From an uncultured Clostridia bacterium (GTDB lineage: Bacteria; Bacillota; Clostridia; TANB77; CAG-508), in assembly GCA_947631745.1 (NCBI GenBank), contig CANRMM010000004.1, positions 1-55,477 on the forward strand: 55,477 nucleotides of DNA, read 5' to 3'. A program made the translations under genes and the position numbers. Positions 8,910 through 17,463 of the stretch are shown piece after piece. Each line of letters opens with the position of its first letter. Position 1 is the stretch's first letter. The notes under the pieces were generated by a model. The model did not search any database. It worked only from the letters and a program-made list of their open reading frames with translations, and was not told where the DNA came from.

Positions 8910-8938
8910 TTGAAAAAGCATACGATATTGTATATAAT
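8910..8938 (+). promoter_or_regulatory. Promoter of murF-ddl-yqeK
   Basis: TTGAAA (8910-8915), 17 bp, TATAAT (8933-8938). Confidence 0.75.
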
Positions 8939-8982
8939 TGTCACATAAATATATTAAGAAGAATAATACATAGATAGAAAGA

Positions 8983-10389
8983 GTGATGAAAATGAAAGAG
9001 ATAACTGTAAAAGATGCTATCGAGCTATGCCATGGAACCTTGATATGTGGAAAGCAAGATACTATATTAGATAATTATTGTAGAGACACAAGAGAAATAA
9101 AACCAGGAGATGTTTTTATTGGTATAAAAGGTGAAAACCATAATGGAAGTTTATTTTATGAAGAAGCTCTTGAAAATGGAGCATCCGTATGTCTTTTACA
9201 AGATGTTGAAATTTCAAAAAATGTTGTGGATAAGTATGCAGATAGGGCAATCATACTTGTAGAAGATACTATTAAGGCTTTGCAAGAGTTAGCTATTTAT
9301 AAAAGAAATATGTATGATATTCCTGTTATTGCAATTACAGGAAGTGTTGGAAAAACGAGTACAAAAGATATTGTAGCCAGTGTTATGTCAAAAAAATATA
9401 ATGTTTTAAAAACAGAAGGAAATTATAATAGCCAATTAGGAGTAGCATTAACAATATTGCGATTAAGAGATCATAATGCAATGGTAATAGAAATGGGAAT
9501 GTCTAAATTAGGTGAAATTCATAGGCTATCTGAGATAGCAAGGCCTACAGTTGCTATTATCACAAATGTAGGAACAGCACATATAGAATTTTTAGGTTCT
9601 AGGGAAAATATATTAAGAGCAAAACTAGAGATTTTAGATGGATTACAAAATAAAGGAAAAGTTATTATTAATAATGATAACGATTTATTACATGAATGGT
9701 ACCAAAAATTTAATAATAAATATAATATTTATACTTATGGAATGGAAAATGAAAGTGATATTATGCCACAAGATATTGTTATGTCAGAAGACGGAAGTAC
9801 ATATAATGTAAATATCAATCAAAAAAGCTATCCAATTAAGGTAGGAGTAGGGGGAAATCATTTCATTTTAAATAGTTTATGTGCTATTACGGCTGGATGC
9901 GTTTTTGATATTCCTATGGAAGATATTAAAGAAGGTATTGCACATTTTGAATTAACTAAAAGAAGAATGCAAATTGAAGAATATGATAATGATATTACTG
10001 TTATTAATGACTGCTATAACGCTAATTATGACTCTATGCAAGCAGCTATTCATTATTTAGGAATGTTAAAAAAGAAAAAAAATGTTGCAGTTTTGGGAGA
10101 TATGTTGGAACTGGGTGATTATTCAGAAAAATTACATAGAAAAGTAGGAGAAGAAGTTGCTAAAAATAATATTGATATTTTAATTACAGCAGGAAAGGAA
10201 GCAAAATATATAGCAGAAGAGGCCTACAAAAATGGAATGAATAATGAAAAAATTTACACATATGATACTAAACAAGAGGCAGAAGAAAAATTACAAGAAA
10301 TCATAAAAAAAGGAAATTTAACTGTTTTACTAAAAGCATCAAATAGTATGAAATTTCAAGAGATTTTTGAACATCTTTTTAAAAAGTAA
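8983..10389 (+). CDS. murF: UDP-MurNAc-tripeptide--D-Ala-D-Ala ligase MurF
   Basis: MurF adds D-Ala-D-Ala to UDP-MurNAc-tripeptide, the last cytoplasmic step of the peptidoglycan pentapeptide. The 468-residue Mur ligase shows the ATP loop AITGSVGKTSTKD (about 110-122), followed by TEGNYNSQLG and the central EMGMSKLGEI, TNVGTAHIEFLG and INDCYNANYDSM. The start is uncertain: GTG 8983, ATG 8986 and ATG 8992 are all in frame, and the GAAAGAG ribosome site best fits 8992. ddl, which makes its D-Ala-D-Ala substrate, is the next gene. Confidence 0.96.
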   Translation: MMKMKEITVKDAIELCHGTLICGKQDTILDNYCRDTREIKPGDVFIGIKGENHNGSLFYEEALENGASVCLLQDVEISKNVVDKYADRAIILVEDTIKALQELAIYKRNMYDIPVIAITGSVGKTSTKDIVASVMSKKYNVLKTEGNYNSQLGVALTILRLRDHNAMVIEMGMSKLGEIHRLSEIARPTVAIITNVGTAHIEFLGSRENILRAKLEILDGLQNKGKVIINNDNDLLHEWYQKFNNKYNIYTYGMENESDIMPQDIVMSEDGSTYNVNINQKSYPIKVGVGGNHFILNSLCAITAGCVFDIPMEDIKEGIAHFELTKRRMQIEEYDNDITVINDCYNANYDSMQAAIHYLGMLKKKKNVAVLGDMLELGDYSEKLHRKVGEEVAKNNIDILITAGKEAKYIAEEAYKNGMNNEKIYTYDTKQEAEEKLQEIIKKGNLTVLLKASNSMKFQEIFEHLFKK

Positions 10390-10419
10390 AATTAAAAAGG
10401 AGGTAGTGTAAAGTAATTC

Positions 10420-11478
10420 ATGAAAAAGATTAAAGTAGCTGTTATCTTTGGTGGAATGTCAACAGAACATAATATCTCTATTGTTTCGGGAACATCAGTT
10501 ATTAAAAACTTAAATAAGGAAAAATATGAAATTTATCCTATTTATATAGAAAAAAATGGACAATGGAATGAATATATAAAGAAAATAGAAAATATTACTA
10601 TTTTAAATGTAAATGATGAGATAACAGAATTAAGAAAAATAGATAATGTTGTAGAATACCTACAACAAGTTGATTTAATATTTCCTGTTTTACATGGATT
10701 ATATGGAGAAGATGGAACTATTCAAGGAATGTTAAATTTATTTAATAAAAAATATGTGGGTTGTGGAATTTTAGCTTCAAGTGTTTGCATGGATAAGGTA
10801 TATGCAAAAATTTTATTTGACAAGGCTCAAATAGACCAGGCACCATATATTTATGCAAGAAAATATAAAAATAATTATATTTATGTGGATAACTTTTTTA
10901 ATGAAAAGATTTGTGATGTGGATAAAATTTGTGATATTATTGAAAAAAATTTAGGATTTCCTGTATTTGTTAAACCATCAAATTCCGGTTCATCAGTTGG
11001 AATTAATAAATCGCATAATCGAGATGAGTTAAAAAAACATTTAGATTACGCTACAAAATTTGATAAAAAAATTCTTATTGAAAAAAATATTCAAGGAAGA
11101 GAAGTAGAATGTGCTGTTTTAGGAAATGAAGAGGTAAAAGCATCTTGCGTAGGTGAAATTTTGCCGGCAGAAGAATTTTATACTTTTGATGCGAAATATA
11201 AAAATGCAGAGTCAGGAGTAGTCATACCTGCAAATTTACCAACTGATATTTCAGAGAAAATAAGGGAAACAGCGGTAAAAGCATTCAAAGCAGTAGATGG
11301 AAAGGGACTTTCAAGAGTAGATTTCTTTATAGAGAATGAAACGAATAAAATTATTATTAATGAAATTAACACATTACCAGGATTTACACAGATTAGTATG
11401 TATCCAAAATTATGGGAACAAGTAGGAATATCGTATACAAAGTTGTTAGATGAATTAATTGAGCTCGCAATGGAATAA
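10420..11478 (+). CDS. ddl: D-alanine--D-alanine ligase
   Basis: This ATP-grasp ligase makes the D-Ala-D-Ala used by MurF. The 352-residue protein has the N-terminal GGMSTEHNISIVSG, then VLHGLYGEDGTIQG (about 93-106). The ATP-binding VKPSNSGSSVGI (about 184-195) and the C-terminal metal and substrate motif INEINTLPGFTQISMYP (about 311-327) are also present. AAGGAGG lies 16 nt before ATG 10420, somewhat far, but GTG 10407 is followed at once by a stop. The end slightly overlaps alternative starts of the next gene, so it is part of one operon with murF. Confidence 0.96.
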   Translation: MKKIKVAVIFGGMSTEHNISIVSGTSVIKNLNKEKYEIYPIYIEKNGQWNEYIKKIENITILNVNDEITELRKIDNVVEYLQQVDLIFPVLHGLYGEDGTIQGMLNLFNKKYVGCGILASSVCMDKVYAKILFDKAQIDQAPYIYARKYKNNYIYVDNFFNEKICDVDKICDIIEKNLGFPVFVKPSNSGSSVGINKSHNRDELKKHLDYATKFDKKILIEKNIQGREVECAVLGNEEVKASCVGEILPAEEFYTFDAKYKNAESGVVIPANLPTDISEKIRETAVKAFKAVDGKGLSRVDFFIENETNKIIINEINTLPGFTQISMYPKLWEQVGISYTKLLDELIELAME

Positions 11479-11518
11479 TAAAAATAAAATTAAAAAGTAC
11501 GAAAGGGAAAATGCAAAA

Positions 11519-12103
11519 ATGGAAAATACAGAAATTTTATTAAAGAAAATAGATGAAAAATTGAAAGAAGTTTTATCAGAGAAAAGATATTATCATTCTG
11601 TCGGAGTTATGAAGAAAGCAGAAGAACTTGCAAAAAAATATGGTGTAGACGAAAGCATGGCGAAATTAGTTGGGCTTGCTCATGATATTGCAAAAGATAT
11701 GCCAAAGGAAGAAAAATTAAAATATGTGAAGGAACATAATATTTCAATAGATGATATAGAAGCCAAAAATATTGAATTATTGCATGCAAAAATAGGGGCA
11801 GATATTTGTAAAAATGAATATGGATTTAATGAAAAAATGCAAAATGCTATTCAATATCATACTGTTGGTAGTGTAAAAATGGATGATTTAGCAAAAATAT
11901 TGTTTATTGCAGACAAGACTGAGGAAGGAAGAAAATGCAGTAATGCTGAACAAGTAAAAATAATAAGTAATGAAAGCTTAGAAGAACAGGTAATATATTT
12001 TATTGATCAATCTGTTAAATATACTATTGAAAAGGGAGGATTATTGCATCCAGATAGTATTTATACAAGAAATTATCTTATTGAAAAAAGAAATTCAATA
12101 TAA
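11519..12103 (+). CDS. yqeK: HD-domain YqeK family hydrolase (Ap4A hydrolase)
   Basis: YqeK enzymes are HD-domain symmetrical diadenosine tetraphosphate hydrolases. The protein has 194 residues, the usual size. Metal ligands are visible in YHSVGVM (His near 22), LAHDIAKDMP (HD near 51-52), ELLHAKIGA (about 79) and FIADKTEEGR (about 120-129). I chose ATG 11519 after AAAGGG; a longer TTG start at 11459 would run inside ddl. In many Firmicutes yqeK follows nadD. Here it follows ddl, so the usual nadD-yqeK-rsfS set is split. A terminator follows. Confidence 0.88.
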   Translation: MENTEILLKKIDEKLKEVLSEKRYYHSVGVMKKAEELAKKYGVDESMAKLVGLAHDIAKDMPKEEKLKYVKEHNISIDDIEAKNIELLHAKIGADICKNEYGFNEKMQNAIQYHTVGSVKMDDLAKILFIADKTEEGRKCSNAEQVKIISNESLEEQVIYFIDQSVKYTIEKGGLLHPDSIYTRNYLIEKRNSI

Positions 12104-12114
12104 CTATTAAAATT

Positions 12115-12154
12115 AAAATAGGTTTTGACGGCAAAATGCTTAAAAACCTATTTT
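12115..12154 (+). terminator. Intrinsic terminator after yqeK
   Basis: A 12-bp perfect stem, AAAATAGGTTTT (12115-12126) with AAAACCTATTTT (12143-12154), and a T-rich tail. Confidence 0.8.
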
Positions 12155-12170
12155 CTTATGGAAAAAAATA

Positions 12171-12179
12171 TGATATAAT
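12171..12179 (+). promoter_or_regulatory. Extended -10 promoter of the dnaJ-like gene
   Basis: TGA-TATAAT (12171-12179) is a strong extended -10 element. The sequence 17 bp upstream is a poor -35 and overlaps the preceding terminator. Confidence 0.5.
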
Positions 12180-12241
12180 ATACACATTCAAATTCGTATG
12201 TGCAAAGTAAAGAATTGCTTGCTCATTTGGAGGGACGTTAA

Positions 12242-13135
12242 ATGATATTTAAGGATTATTATACAATACTGGGATTAGAAGATAATAAAGTAACTGCAGA
12301 TGAAATCAAATCTGCATATAGGGAACAAGCAAAAAGATATCATCCAGATATTAATGGAAATCAGGTATTTTCAGAAGAAAGATTTAAGGATATTAATGAG
12401 GCATATAAAGTATTATCTAATGTAGCATCAAGAAGAAAATATGATAGGATGTGGAATTCTCGAATTGGTTCTAAGAGAAAAAATTCTGAAAACAAAAGAG
12501 AAGAGGGTTCTTTTTCTAATAATTTTTTTAATATGTTTTTTGGAGGAAAGCAAGGAGAAATTTCAAAAGAAAGAATAACTCATAAAAAAATTCCAGCTAA
12601 AGGTGAAAATATAGAAACTGAAATCGATATTTCTATAGAAGAAGCTTTTTATGGTAGTAATAAAAAAATTTCATTAAGAACAACAAATGGAAAAATGAAA
12701 ATTTTTGATGTTAAAATTCCAGTAGGAATTAGAAATGGAGAGAAAATTCGTCTATTAGGTCAAGGTAAAAAGGGAGAAAATGGTGGAAATAATGGAGACC
12801 TATTTATAAAGATACATATTGCAGATAATAAAAGATTTTCATTAAAAGGTTCGGAATTATACACAAGTTTATATCTAACTCCTTGGGAAGCTGCACTAGG
12901 GACAAGAGTTTCTATAGAAACATTAGATGAAAATGTATCTCTTTGTGTTCCACAAGGAGTTCAAAGTGGTGAAACCATATGTATTCCAGGTAAAGGATAT
13001 AGAGATGGAAAAGGTGGTAGAGGAAACTTAATTGCGGAAGTAAAAATTATGGTTCCGAAGAAACTAACAGAAGCTGAAAGAATAAATTTTAAAAAACTTA
13101 GTAATATTTCAAAATTCAATCCAAGAGTTCAATAA
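12242..13135 (+). CDS. DnaJ-like co-chaperone without zinc domain (CbpA type)
   Basis: This J-domain protein stimulates DnaK. The 297 residues start with a J domain (about 5-70) with the HPD motif in RYHPDING. A Gly/Phe-poor linker follows, then the two C-terminal substrate-binding domains (about 120-285; GTRVSIETLDENVSLCVPQG and IPGKGYRDGKGGRGNL). The cysteine-rich zinc domain of DnaJ is missing, so it resembles CbpA and not the dnaK-operon DnaJ. GGAGG precedes ATG 12242. It stands alone between a terminator and the next promoter. Confidence 0.9.
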   Translation: MIFKDYYTILGLEDNKVTADEIKSAYREQAKRYHPDINGNQVFSEERFKDINEAYKVLSNVASRRKYDRMWNSRIGSKRKNSENKREEGSFSNNFFNMFFGGKQGEISKERITHKKIPAKGENIETEIDISIEEAFYGSNKKISLRTTNGKMKIFDVKIPVGIRNGEKIRLLGQGKKGENGGNNGDLFIKIHIADNKRFSLKGSELYTSLYLTPWEAALGTRVSIETLDENVSLCVPQGVQSGETICIPGKGYRDGKGGRGNLIAEVKIMVPKKLTEAERINFKKLSNISKFNPRVQ

Positions 13136-13162
13136 ATCAATTAACATAAAATGCAAAAAGCG

Positions 13163-13191
13163 TTGACATAGATAGTAAACTAGTATATAAT
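13163..13191 (+). promoter_or_regulatory. Promoter of the VirD4 cassette
   Basis: A consensus TTGACA (13163-13168), 17 bp, and a perfect TATAAT (13186-13191). This is one of the strongest promoters in the window. Confidence 0.85.
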
Positions 13192-13257
13192 AAAATGTAG
13201 TATTTTTACAAAAGATAAGCTATGCAATTAACCCATAGAAAGAAGGTAGAAAATAAT

Positions 13258-13782
13258 ATGGATACTATACAAGGTAAACACTTTAGTATAACAGATCCAC
13301 AAGGAGTAAATACAGTAATTTATCGAATTAATCAGACAGAAAAAGAATATTTAGCTAATTCTCCTAAATATACACTAGAAAGATTACCAATATCAGAAGA
13401 AATTAGAGGAGAATTGAAGAAAAAAACATTTTTTGTAGATGAACCAAATGATGAAGAACATTTAGTTATTCTTTCTTTTGGAAAAGACAGAGTAGTTGTT
13501 AACATGGGAATTTTAGAAGAAAATAGAGTAAAAATTTCTAAAAAACCAGTTCCAATAAAGTTTGACACTTTATATTCTGAAAAGGAATCTGAATATAAAG
13601 AATTTAGATATACACCAAATTTAAAAAGACCAATATCTATTATTGATCCAGAAACGACAGAAGAAGTAAAACCTATTTTATATTTTGATGAAGAAACAAA
13701 TGAAGTTAAAGGTAAATGCAAATTAAAACCATATAAATCATATTTTGCATTTGAAATTCGAGAAGAAAACCAAGATGTTTAA
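13258..13782 (+). CDS. Hypothetical protein of the VirD4 cassette (gene 1)
   Basis: I do not recognise this 174-residue, soluble, charged protein. It has no signal peptide or membrane segment and looks beta-rich. I chose ATG 13258 (AGAAGG 11 nt upstream) over an in-frame ATG at 13222. It is the first gene of a promoter-to-terminator cassette of three genes that ends with a VirD4/TraG ATPase, with gaps of 12 and 27 nt. A role with that ATPase is an inference from position only. Confidence 0.8.
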   Translation: MDTIQGKHFSITDPQGVNTVIYRINQTEKEYLANSPKYTLERLPISEEIRGELKKKTFFVDEPNDEEHLVILSFGKDRVVVNMGILEENRVKISKKPVPIKFDTLYSEKESEYKEFRYTPNLKRPISIIDPETTEEVKPILYFDEETNEVKGKCKLKPYKSYFAFEIREENQDV

Positions 13783-13794
13783 AGGAGGATAAAG

Positions 13795-14142
13795 ATGAGT
13801 AGTACAAGTGTACATTCAAATGGAAAAAAGAAAAGAAATGAAGCTGTTGTATGCGGATTAACTATAGCTGATGAAAAAGGAAAGATTGATATTCCACCAA
13901 AAACTGCTTCAAAAGGACCATCTACATTAGATGTAAGAAATGGTGAAATAATGGAAATTTTGGCAGAATCTAGTGAACTACATAGAGACGGAACATTAAC
14001 AATGTTGTCAAATGGTGTTAAGGTAGCTTCTTATAGTGAGAAAGCATTTAAAAATGCAGAGAAAAAGGCTTTACATAAACAGGAAAGAACAAATAAAAAA
14101 GGTAAAACAAGCAAACCAGAAAAAGATACGTATAGAGAGTAA
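13795..14142 (+). CDS. Hypothetical protein of the VirD4 cassette (gene 2)
   Basis: This is an unrecognised 115-residue basic protein. Its N-terminus and its Lys-rich C-terminus (KNAEKKALHKQERTNKKGK) look disordered, around a small core (about 20-85). AAAGGAGG precedes ATG 13795. It is tightly packed between gene 1 and the VirD4-like gene. The basic tail could bind nucleic acid or the acidic tail of the ATPase, but nothing in the sequence proves that. Confidence 0.78.
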   Translation: MSSTSVHSNGKKKRNEAVVCGLTIADEKGKIDIPPKTASKGPSTLDVRNGEIMEILAESSELHRDGTLTMLSNGVKVASYSEKAFKNAEKKALHKQERTNKKGKTSKPEKDTYRE

Positions 14143-14169
14143 TTCAACAAAAGAAAAGGTGATTAAAGA

Positions 14170-16237
14170 ATGGGATATAAAGTAAAAAAGACTTTAAAAG
14201 ATAATAAAATAAGTATTATTGTTATTATTATACTATGGATAATTTTATCCATAGTATTTGTTGCGCCTGTTGCATATTCAATAGGAAAACTAAATGCAAC
14301 TAATGGAGGAGCTTTTAATTTTGGAGAATTTTTTACAATGACTTTTTCCGAAATTAGTACTTTTTCTAGTATAGGAAGGGTATTTTCAGAAGGATATGGA
14401 GGTACTTTTGGTCAATGCCTTTTATATTTTAGTATTTTATTTTTTATTTGTGCTTTTATTGGATTATGGAAGTCAAAACCAAAACATCAATATACAGATA
14501 TAGAACATGGATCGAGTGACTGGAGTGAAGGTGGAGAGCAATATGCTGTTCTAAATAAACATAAAGGAATTATATTAGCACAAGATAATTACCTTCCCGT
14601 TGATAAAAGAGGAAACGTTAATGTTTTAGTAGTTGGACGGTTCTGGCTCTGGTAAATCAGCTTCTTATTCAATTCCAAATGCATTTCAAATGTTAGGTTC
14701 ATATATTTTTACTGATCCAAAAGGTGAATTGTACGATAAGACGGCTGGATATTTACAAAAGAATGGTTATAGTATTAAAGTACTAAATTTAGTAAATCCT
14801 GCTAATAGTGATGGCTATAATCCATTAATGCATATATCAAGTGAATTAGATGTAGATGTTATTGCTAATACAATTGTAAAGGGACAAGCTTCAGAGGGAA
14901 ATAAATCAGATCCTTACTGGGATGATATGGCAGAAATGCTACTAAAAGCATTGATTTATTATTTGATGGCTGTGAGACCAGAGGAAGAACAAAATTTAGC
15001 AAGTTGTTCAGAACTTGTAAGAGCAGCAAATTCAAATGGTGGAAGTAACTTATTGACAGAATTGATTAATCAATTACCATATGATCATCCAGCAAGAATG
15101 TATTATAAATCTATTGAGATAGCACCAGAAAAAACCTATGGCTCAATTTTGAGTTCATTGCAATCAAAACTTGGAAAATTTGATTCAAAAGAAATAGCAG
15201 AAGTAACATCAACAGATACAATTGACTTTGAAGAAATTGGAAATAAAAAAACAGCTGTCTATGTTATTTCATCAGATACACATACTGCATATGACTTTTT
15301 ACTTACAATATTTTTCTCGCAAATGATACAACAGTTATATGATTTTGCAGACAGAAATGGAGGAAGGTTAAAAGTACCAGCATTCTTTATTCTAGATGAG
15401 TTTGCTAACATTGGTCAAATACCAGATTTTGATAAAAAGATTTCAACTTCAAGAAGTAGAGGAATATCATTTAGTGTTATTTTACAAAACTTAGATCAAT
15501 TGGAAGCGGTTTATGAAAAATCTTATGAAACTATTATGGGTAACTGTGATACTCACGTATTTCTAGGAAGTAACTCATATAAAACAGTAGAATATTTTTC
15601 AAAAGCATTGGGAGAAAAAACAATTTCAAGAGAAAGCCTTTCAGTTAATAGAGATAAGCAATTTCATAGACAAGGATATAGCGATTCAGATCAAGTTATG
15701 GCCAGAGCTTTAATGACACCGGACGAACTAAGAAGAATGGATAATGATTTATGTATTATTTATGAAAAAGGAATTAAGCCAGTCAAAGCTAAAAAATATT
15801 ATTATTTCGAAACTCAAATGGCAAAGAAATTATCAGAATATACAATTAGCCATTTGGAATTTAATGTAGGAGATAGAGGAAAATGGAGAAAATATAATCC
15901 ATATAATCCATATAACGAGGAAGATGAAAATAAAAATTTACAAGATTTAAAGGTAGAATCGTTAGACGACTTATTTGAAGATGATACTCCAAAACAAGAA
16001 GAAACTCCAACTGTAGAAAAGGAAAATACTACAGGAGTTACTAATGATACTTCTGCTCCTTCAACGGAACCGATAGGGATTGAAGACTTTGGAGAAAATG
16101 AAAATTGGGATGCTCCAACTTTGCCACAAGAAGTAACTCAAGATGAAGACATATTTGCTGATGACGTGCAAAAGCAGTTAGAAGCAAAATTTGATGAACT
16201 TTTTGGACCAATAGAGGAAACAAGTAATCAATCATAA
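14170..16237 (+). CDS. VirD4/TraG-family coupling ATPase, with in-frame CGG and +1 shift
   Basis: This is a type IV coupling protein family ATPase, which feeds DNA or protein to conjugation-type secretion systems. Two N-terminal membrane segments (about 16-38 and 85-103) are followed by the nucleotide domain. The later VirD4 motifs FILDEFANIGQIPDFDKKIS and ILQNLDQLEAVYEKSY are intact, then comes a long acidic tail rich in Asp, Glu and Pro. The zero frame stops at 14655 in the middle of Walker A. Skipping the C of codon CGG (14638-14640) gives VVGGSGSGKSASYS and restores 689 residues. It may be recoded or broken. No other secretion genes are near. Confidence 0.85.
14638..14640 (+). other. In-frame CGG recoding site, VirD4-like gene
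   Basis: The zero-frame codons are GTT GGA CGG TTC TGG CTC TGG TAA. With the C skipped they read GTT GGA GGT TCT GGC TCT GGT AAA TCA, an intact Walker A. Confidence 0.8.
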
Positions 16238-16249
16238 AAAGTAAAATAA

Positions 16250-16285
16250 ACGGAAATAGAAAATAATTTCCGTCTATTTTTTTTT
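16250..16285 (+). terminator. Intrinsic terminator after the VirD4 cassette
   Basis: ACGGAAAT (16250-16257) pairs with ATTTCCGT (16266-16273), followed by a run of about ten T. Confidence 0.85.
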
Positions 16286-16315
16286 GAAAAACAAAAACAT
16301 TTGTTTATATAATTA

Positions 16316-16344
16316 TTGACTTATGAATGAGGTTAGTATAAAAT
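16316..16344 (+). promoter_or_regulatory. Promoter of the SbcD/SbcC-like pair
   Basis: TTGACT (16316-16321), 17 bp, TAAAAT (16339-16344). Confidence 0.7.
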
Positions 16345-16372
16345 AAGTCCATATTAAATGGAGGAAAAGTTA

Positions 16373-17446
16373 ATGAAATTTATACATATAGCAGATATGC
16401 ATTTAGATGAACCATTTACAGTATTAAATACAAGAAGTAATTTGGGAGAAAAACGTCGTTTAGAGCAAAGAGAAATTTTATCTAAAATCGTTAGTTATAT
16501 TCAAGAAAATAAAATTCCATATTTTTTTATTTCAGGTGATTTTTATGAACATAAATACATTAGAAAAACTACTATTGAATATGTAAATATGTTATTAAAA
16601 AAAATACCAGAAACGAAGATATTTATTAGTCCTGGAAATCATGATCCTAATATATTAAATTCTATGTATCGAAACTACCATTGGAGTGAAAATGTTAAAA
16701 TATTTGGGTCTTCAATAGAAAGGATAGAAGAAAAAGATGTAGATATTTATGGATGGGGATTTGATGATTTTTATTGTAAAAATTCACAGATTAGTAATAT
16801 TAAAATTAGTAATCCAGAAAAAATCAATGTATTAGTTATTCATGGAAGTATAGAAGGAGATGAGCAAGGAGAATATAATCCAATGCGCATAAATGAACTT
16901 AAGCAGTTGGGATTTGATTATATAGCTTTAGGTCATATTCATAAACCAGATTATATATCAGAAGAAGATCAAAGAATTGTATATCCAGGTTCTACAATGG
17001 CATTAGGTTTTGACGAATTAGGAAAGCATGGTGCAATTGTGGGAGATGTGGATAAAGAAGGTGTAAAATTAAGTTTTATTGCGTTTGATAATCGACAATT
17101 CAAAGAAATTTATTTAGATGTTACTTCTATCGAGTCAGTAGAAACATTAATTGAAAAAATAAATTCAATACAAATTGATGAAAATAATTTTTATAAAATT
17201 ATACTTACTGGAAAAAGGAATTTTGAAATTAATACTTATTATTTATATTCTTTTATAGAAAGTAAAAACATTATTAAATTAAAAGATGAAACAAGAATTA
17301 ATATAGATGTTAAATTAATTTCTCAAGAAAAAAATTTAAAAGGCTTATTTATTAAAGAAATTTTTGATGATGTGGAACAAGGAAACATTGATGAAACAAT
17401 AGCTGAGAAAATTATTGAGCTAGGATTAGATGTGTTAGATAATTAA
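16373..17446 (+). CDS. SbcD/YhaO-like DNA repair nuclease (metallophosphoesterase)
   Basis: This is a calcineurin-like Mn-dependent nuclease of the SbcD/Mre11/YhaO type, expected to act with the neighbouring SMC-like ATPase on DNA ends. In its 357 residues the phosphoesterase motifs are clear: IADMHLDEP (about 5-13), ISGDFYEHK (about 54), SPGNHDPN (about 87-94), LVIHGSIEG (about 153) and LGHIHKPDY (about 183). The remaining C-terminal part is the capping domain. I chose ATG 16373 behind GGAGG; the in-frame ATG 16358 overlaps the ribosome site. The next gene follows after 17 nt. Confidence 0.9.
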   Translation: MKFIHIADMHLDEPFTVLNTRSNLGEKRRLEQREILSKIVSYIQENKIPYFFISGDFYEHKYIRKTTIEYVNMLLKKIPETKIFISPGNHDPNILNSMYRNYHWSENVKIFGSSIERIEEKDVDIYGWGFDDFYCKNSQISNIKISNPEKINVLVIHGSIEGDEQGEYNPMRINELKQLGFDYIALGHIHKPDYISEEDQRIVYPGSTMALGFDELGKHGAIVGDVDKEGVKLSFIAFDNRQFKEIYLDVTSIESVETLIEKINSIQIDENNFYKIILTGKRNFEINTYYLYSFIESKNIIKLKDETRINIDVKLISQEKNLKGLFIKEIFDDVEQGNIDETIAEKIIELGLDVLDN

Positions 17447-17463
17447 ATTTACGGAGGAAAGAA

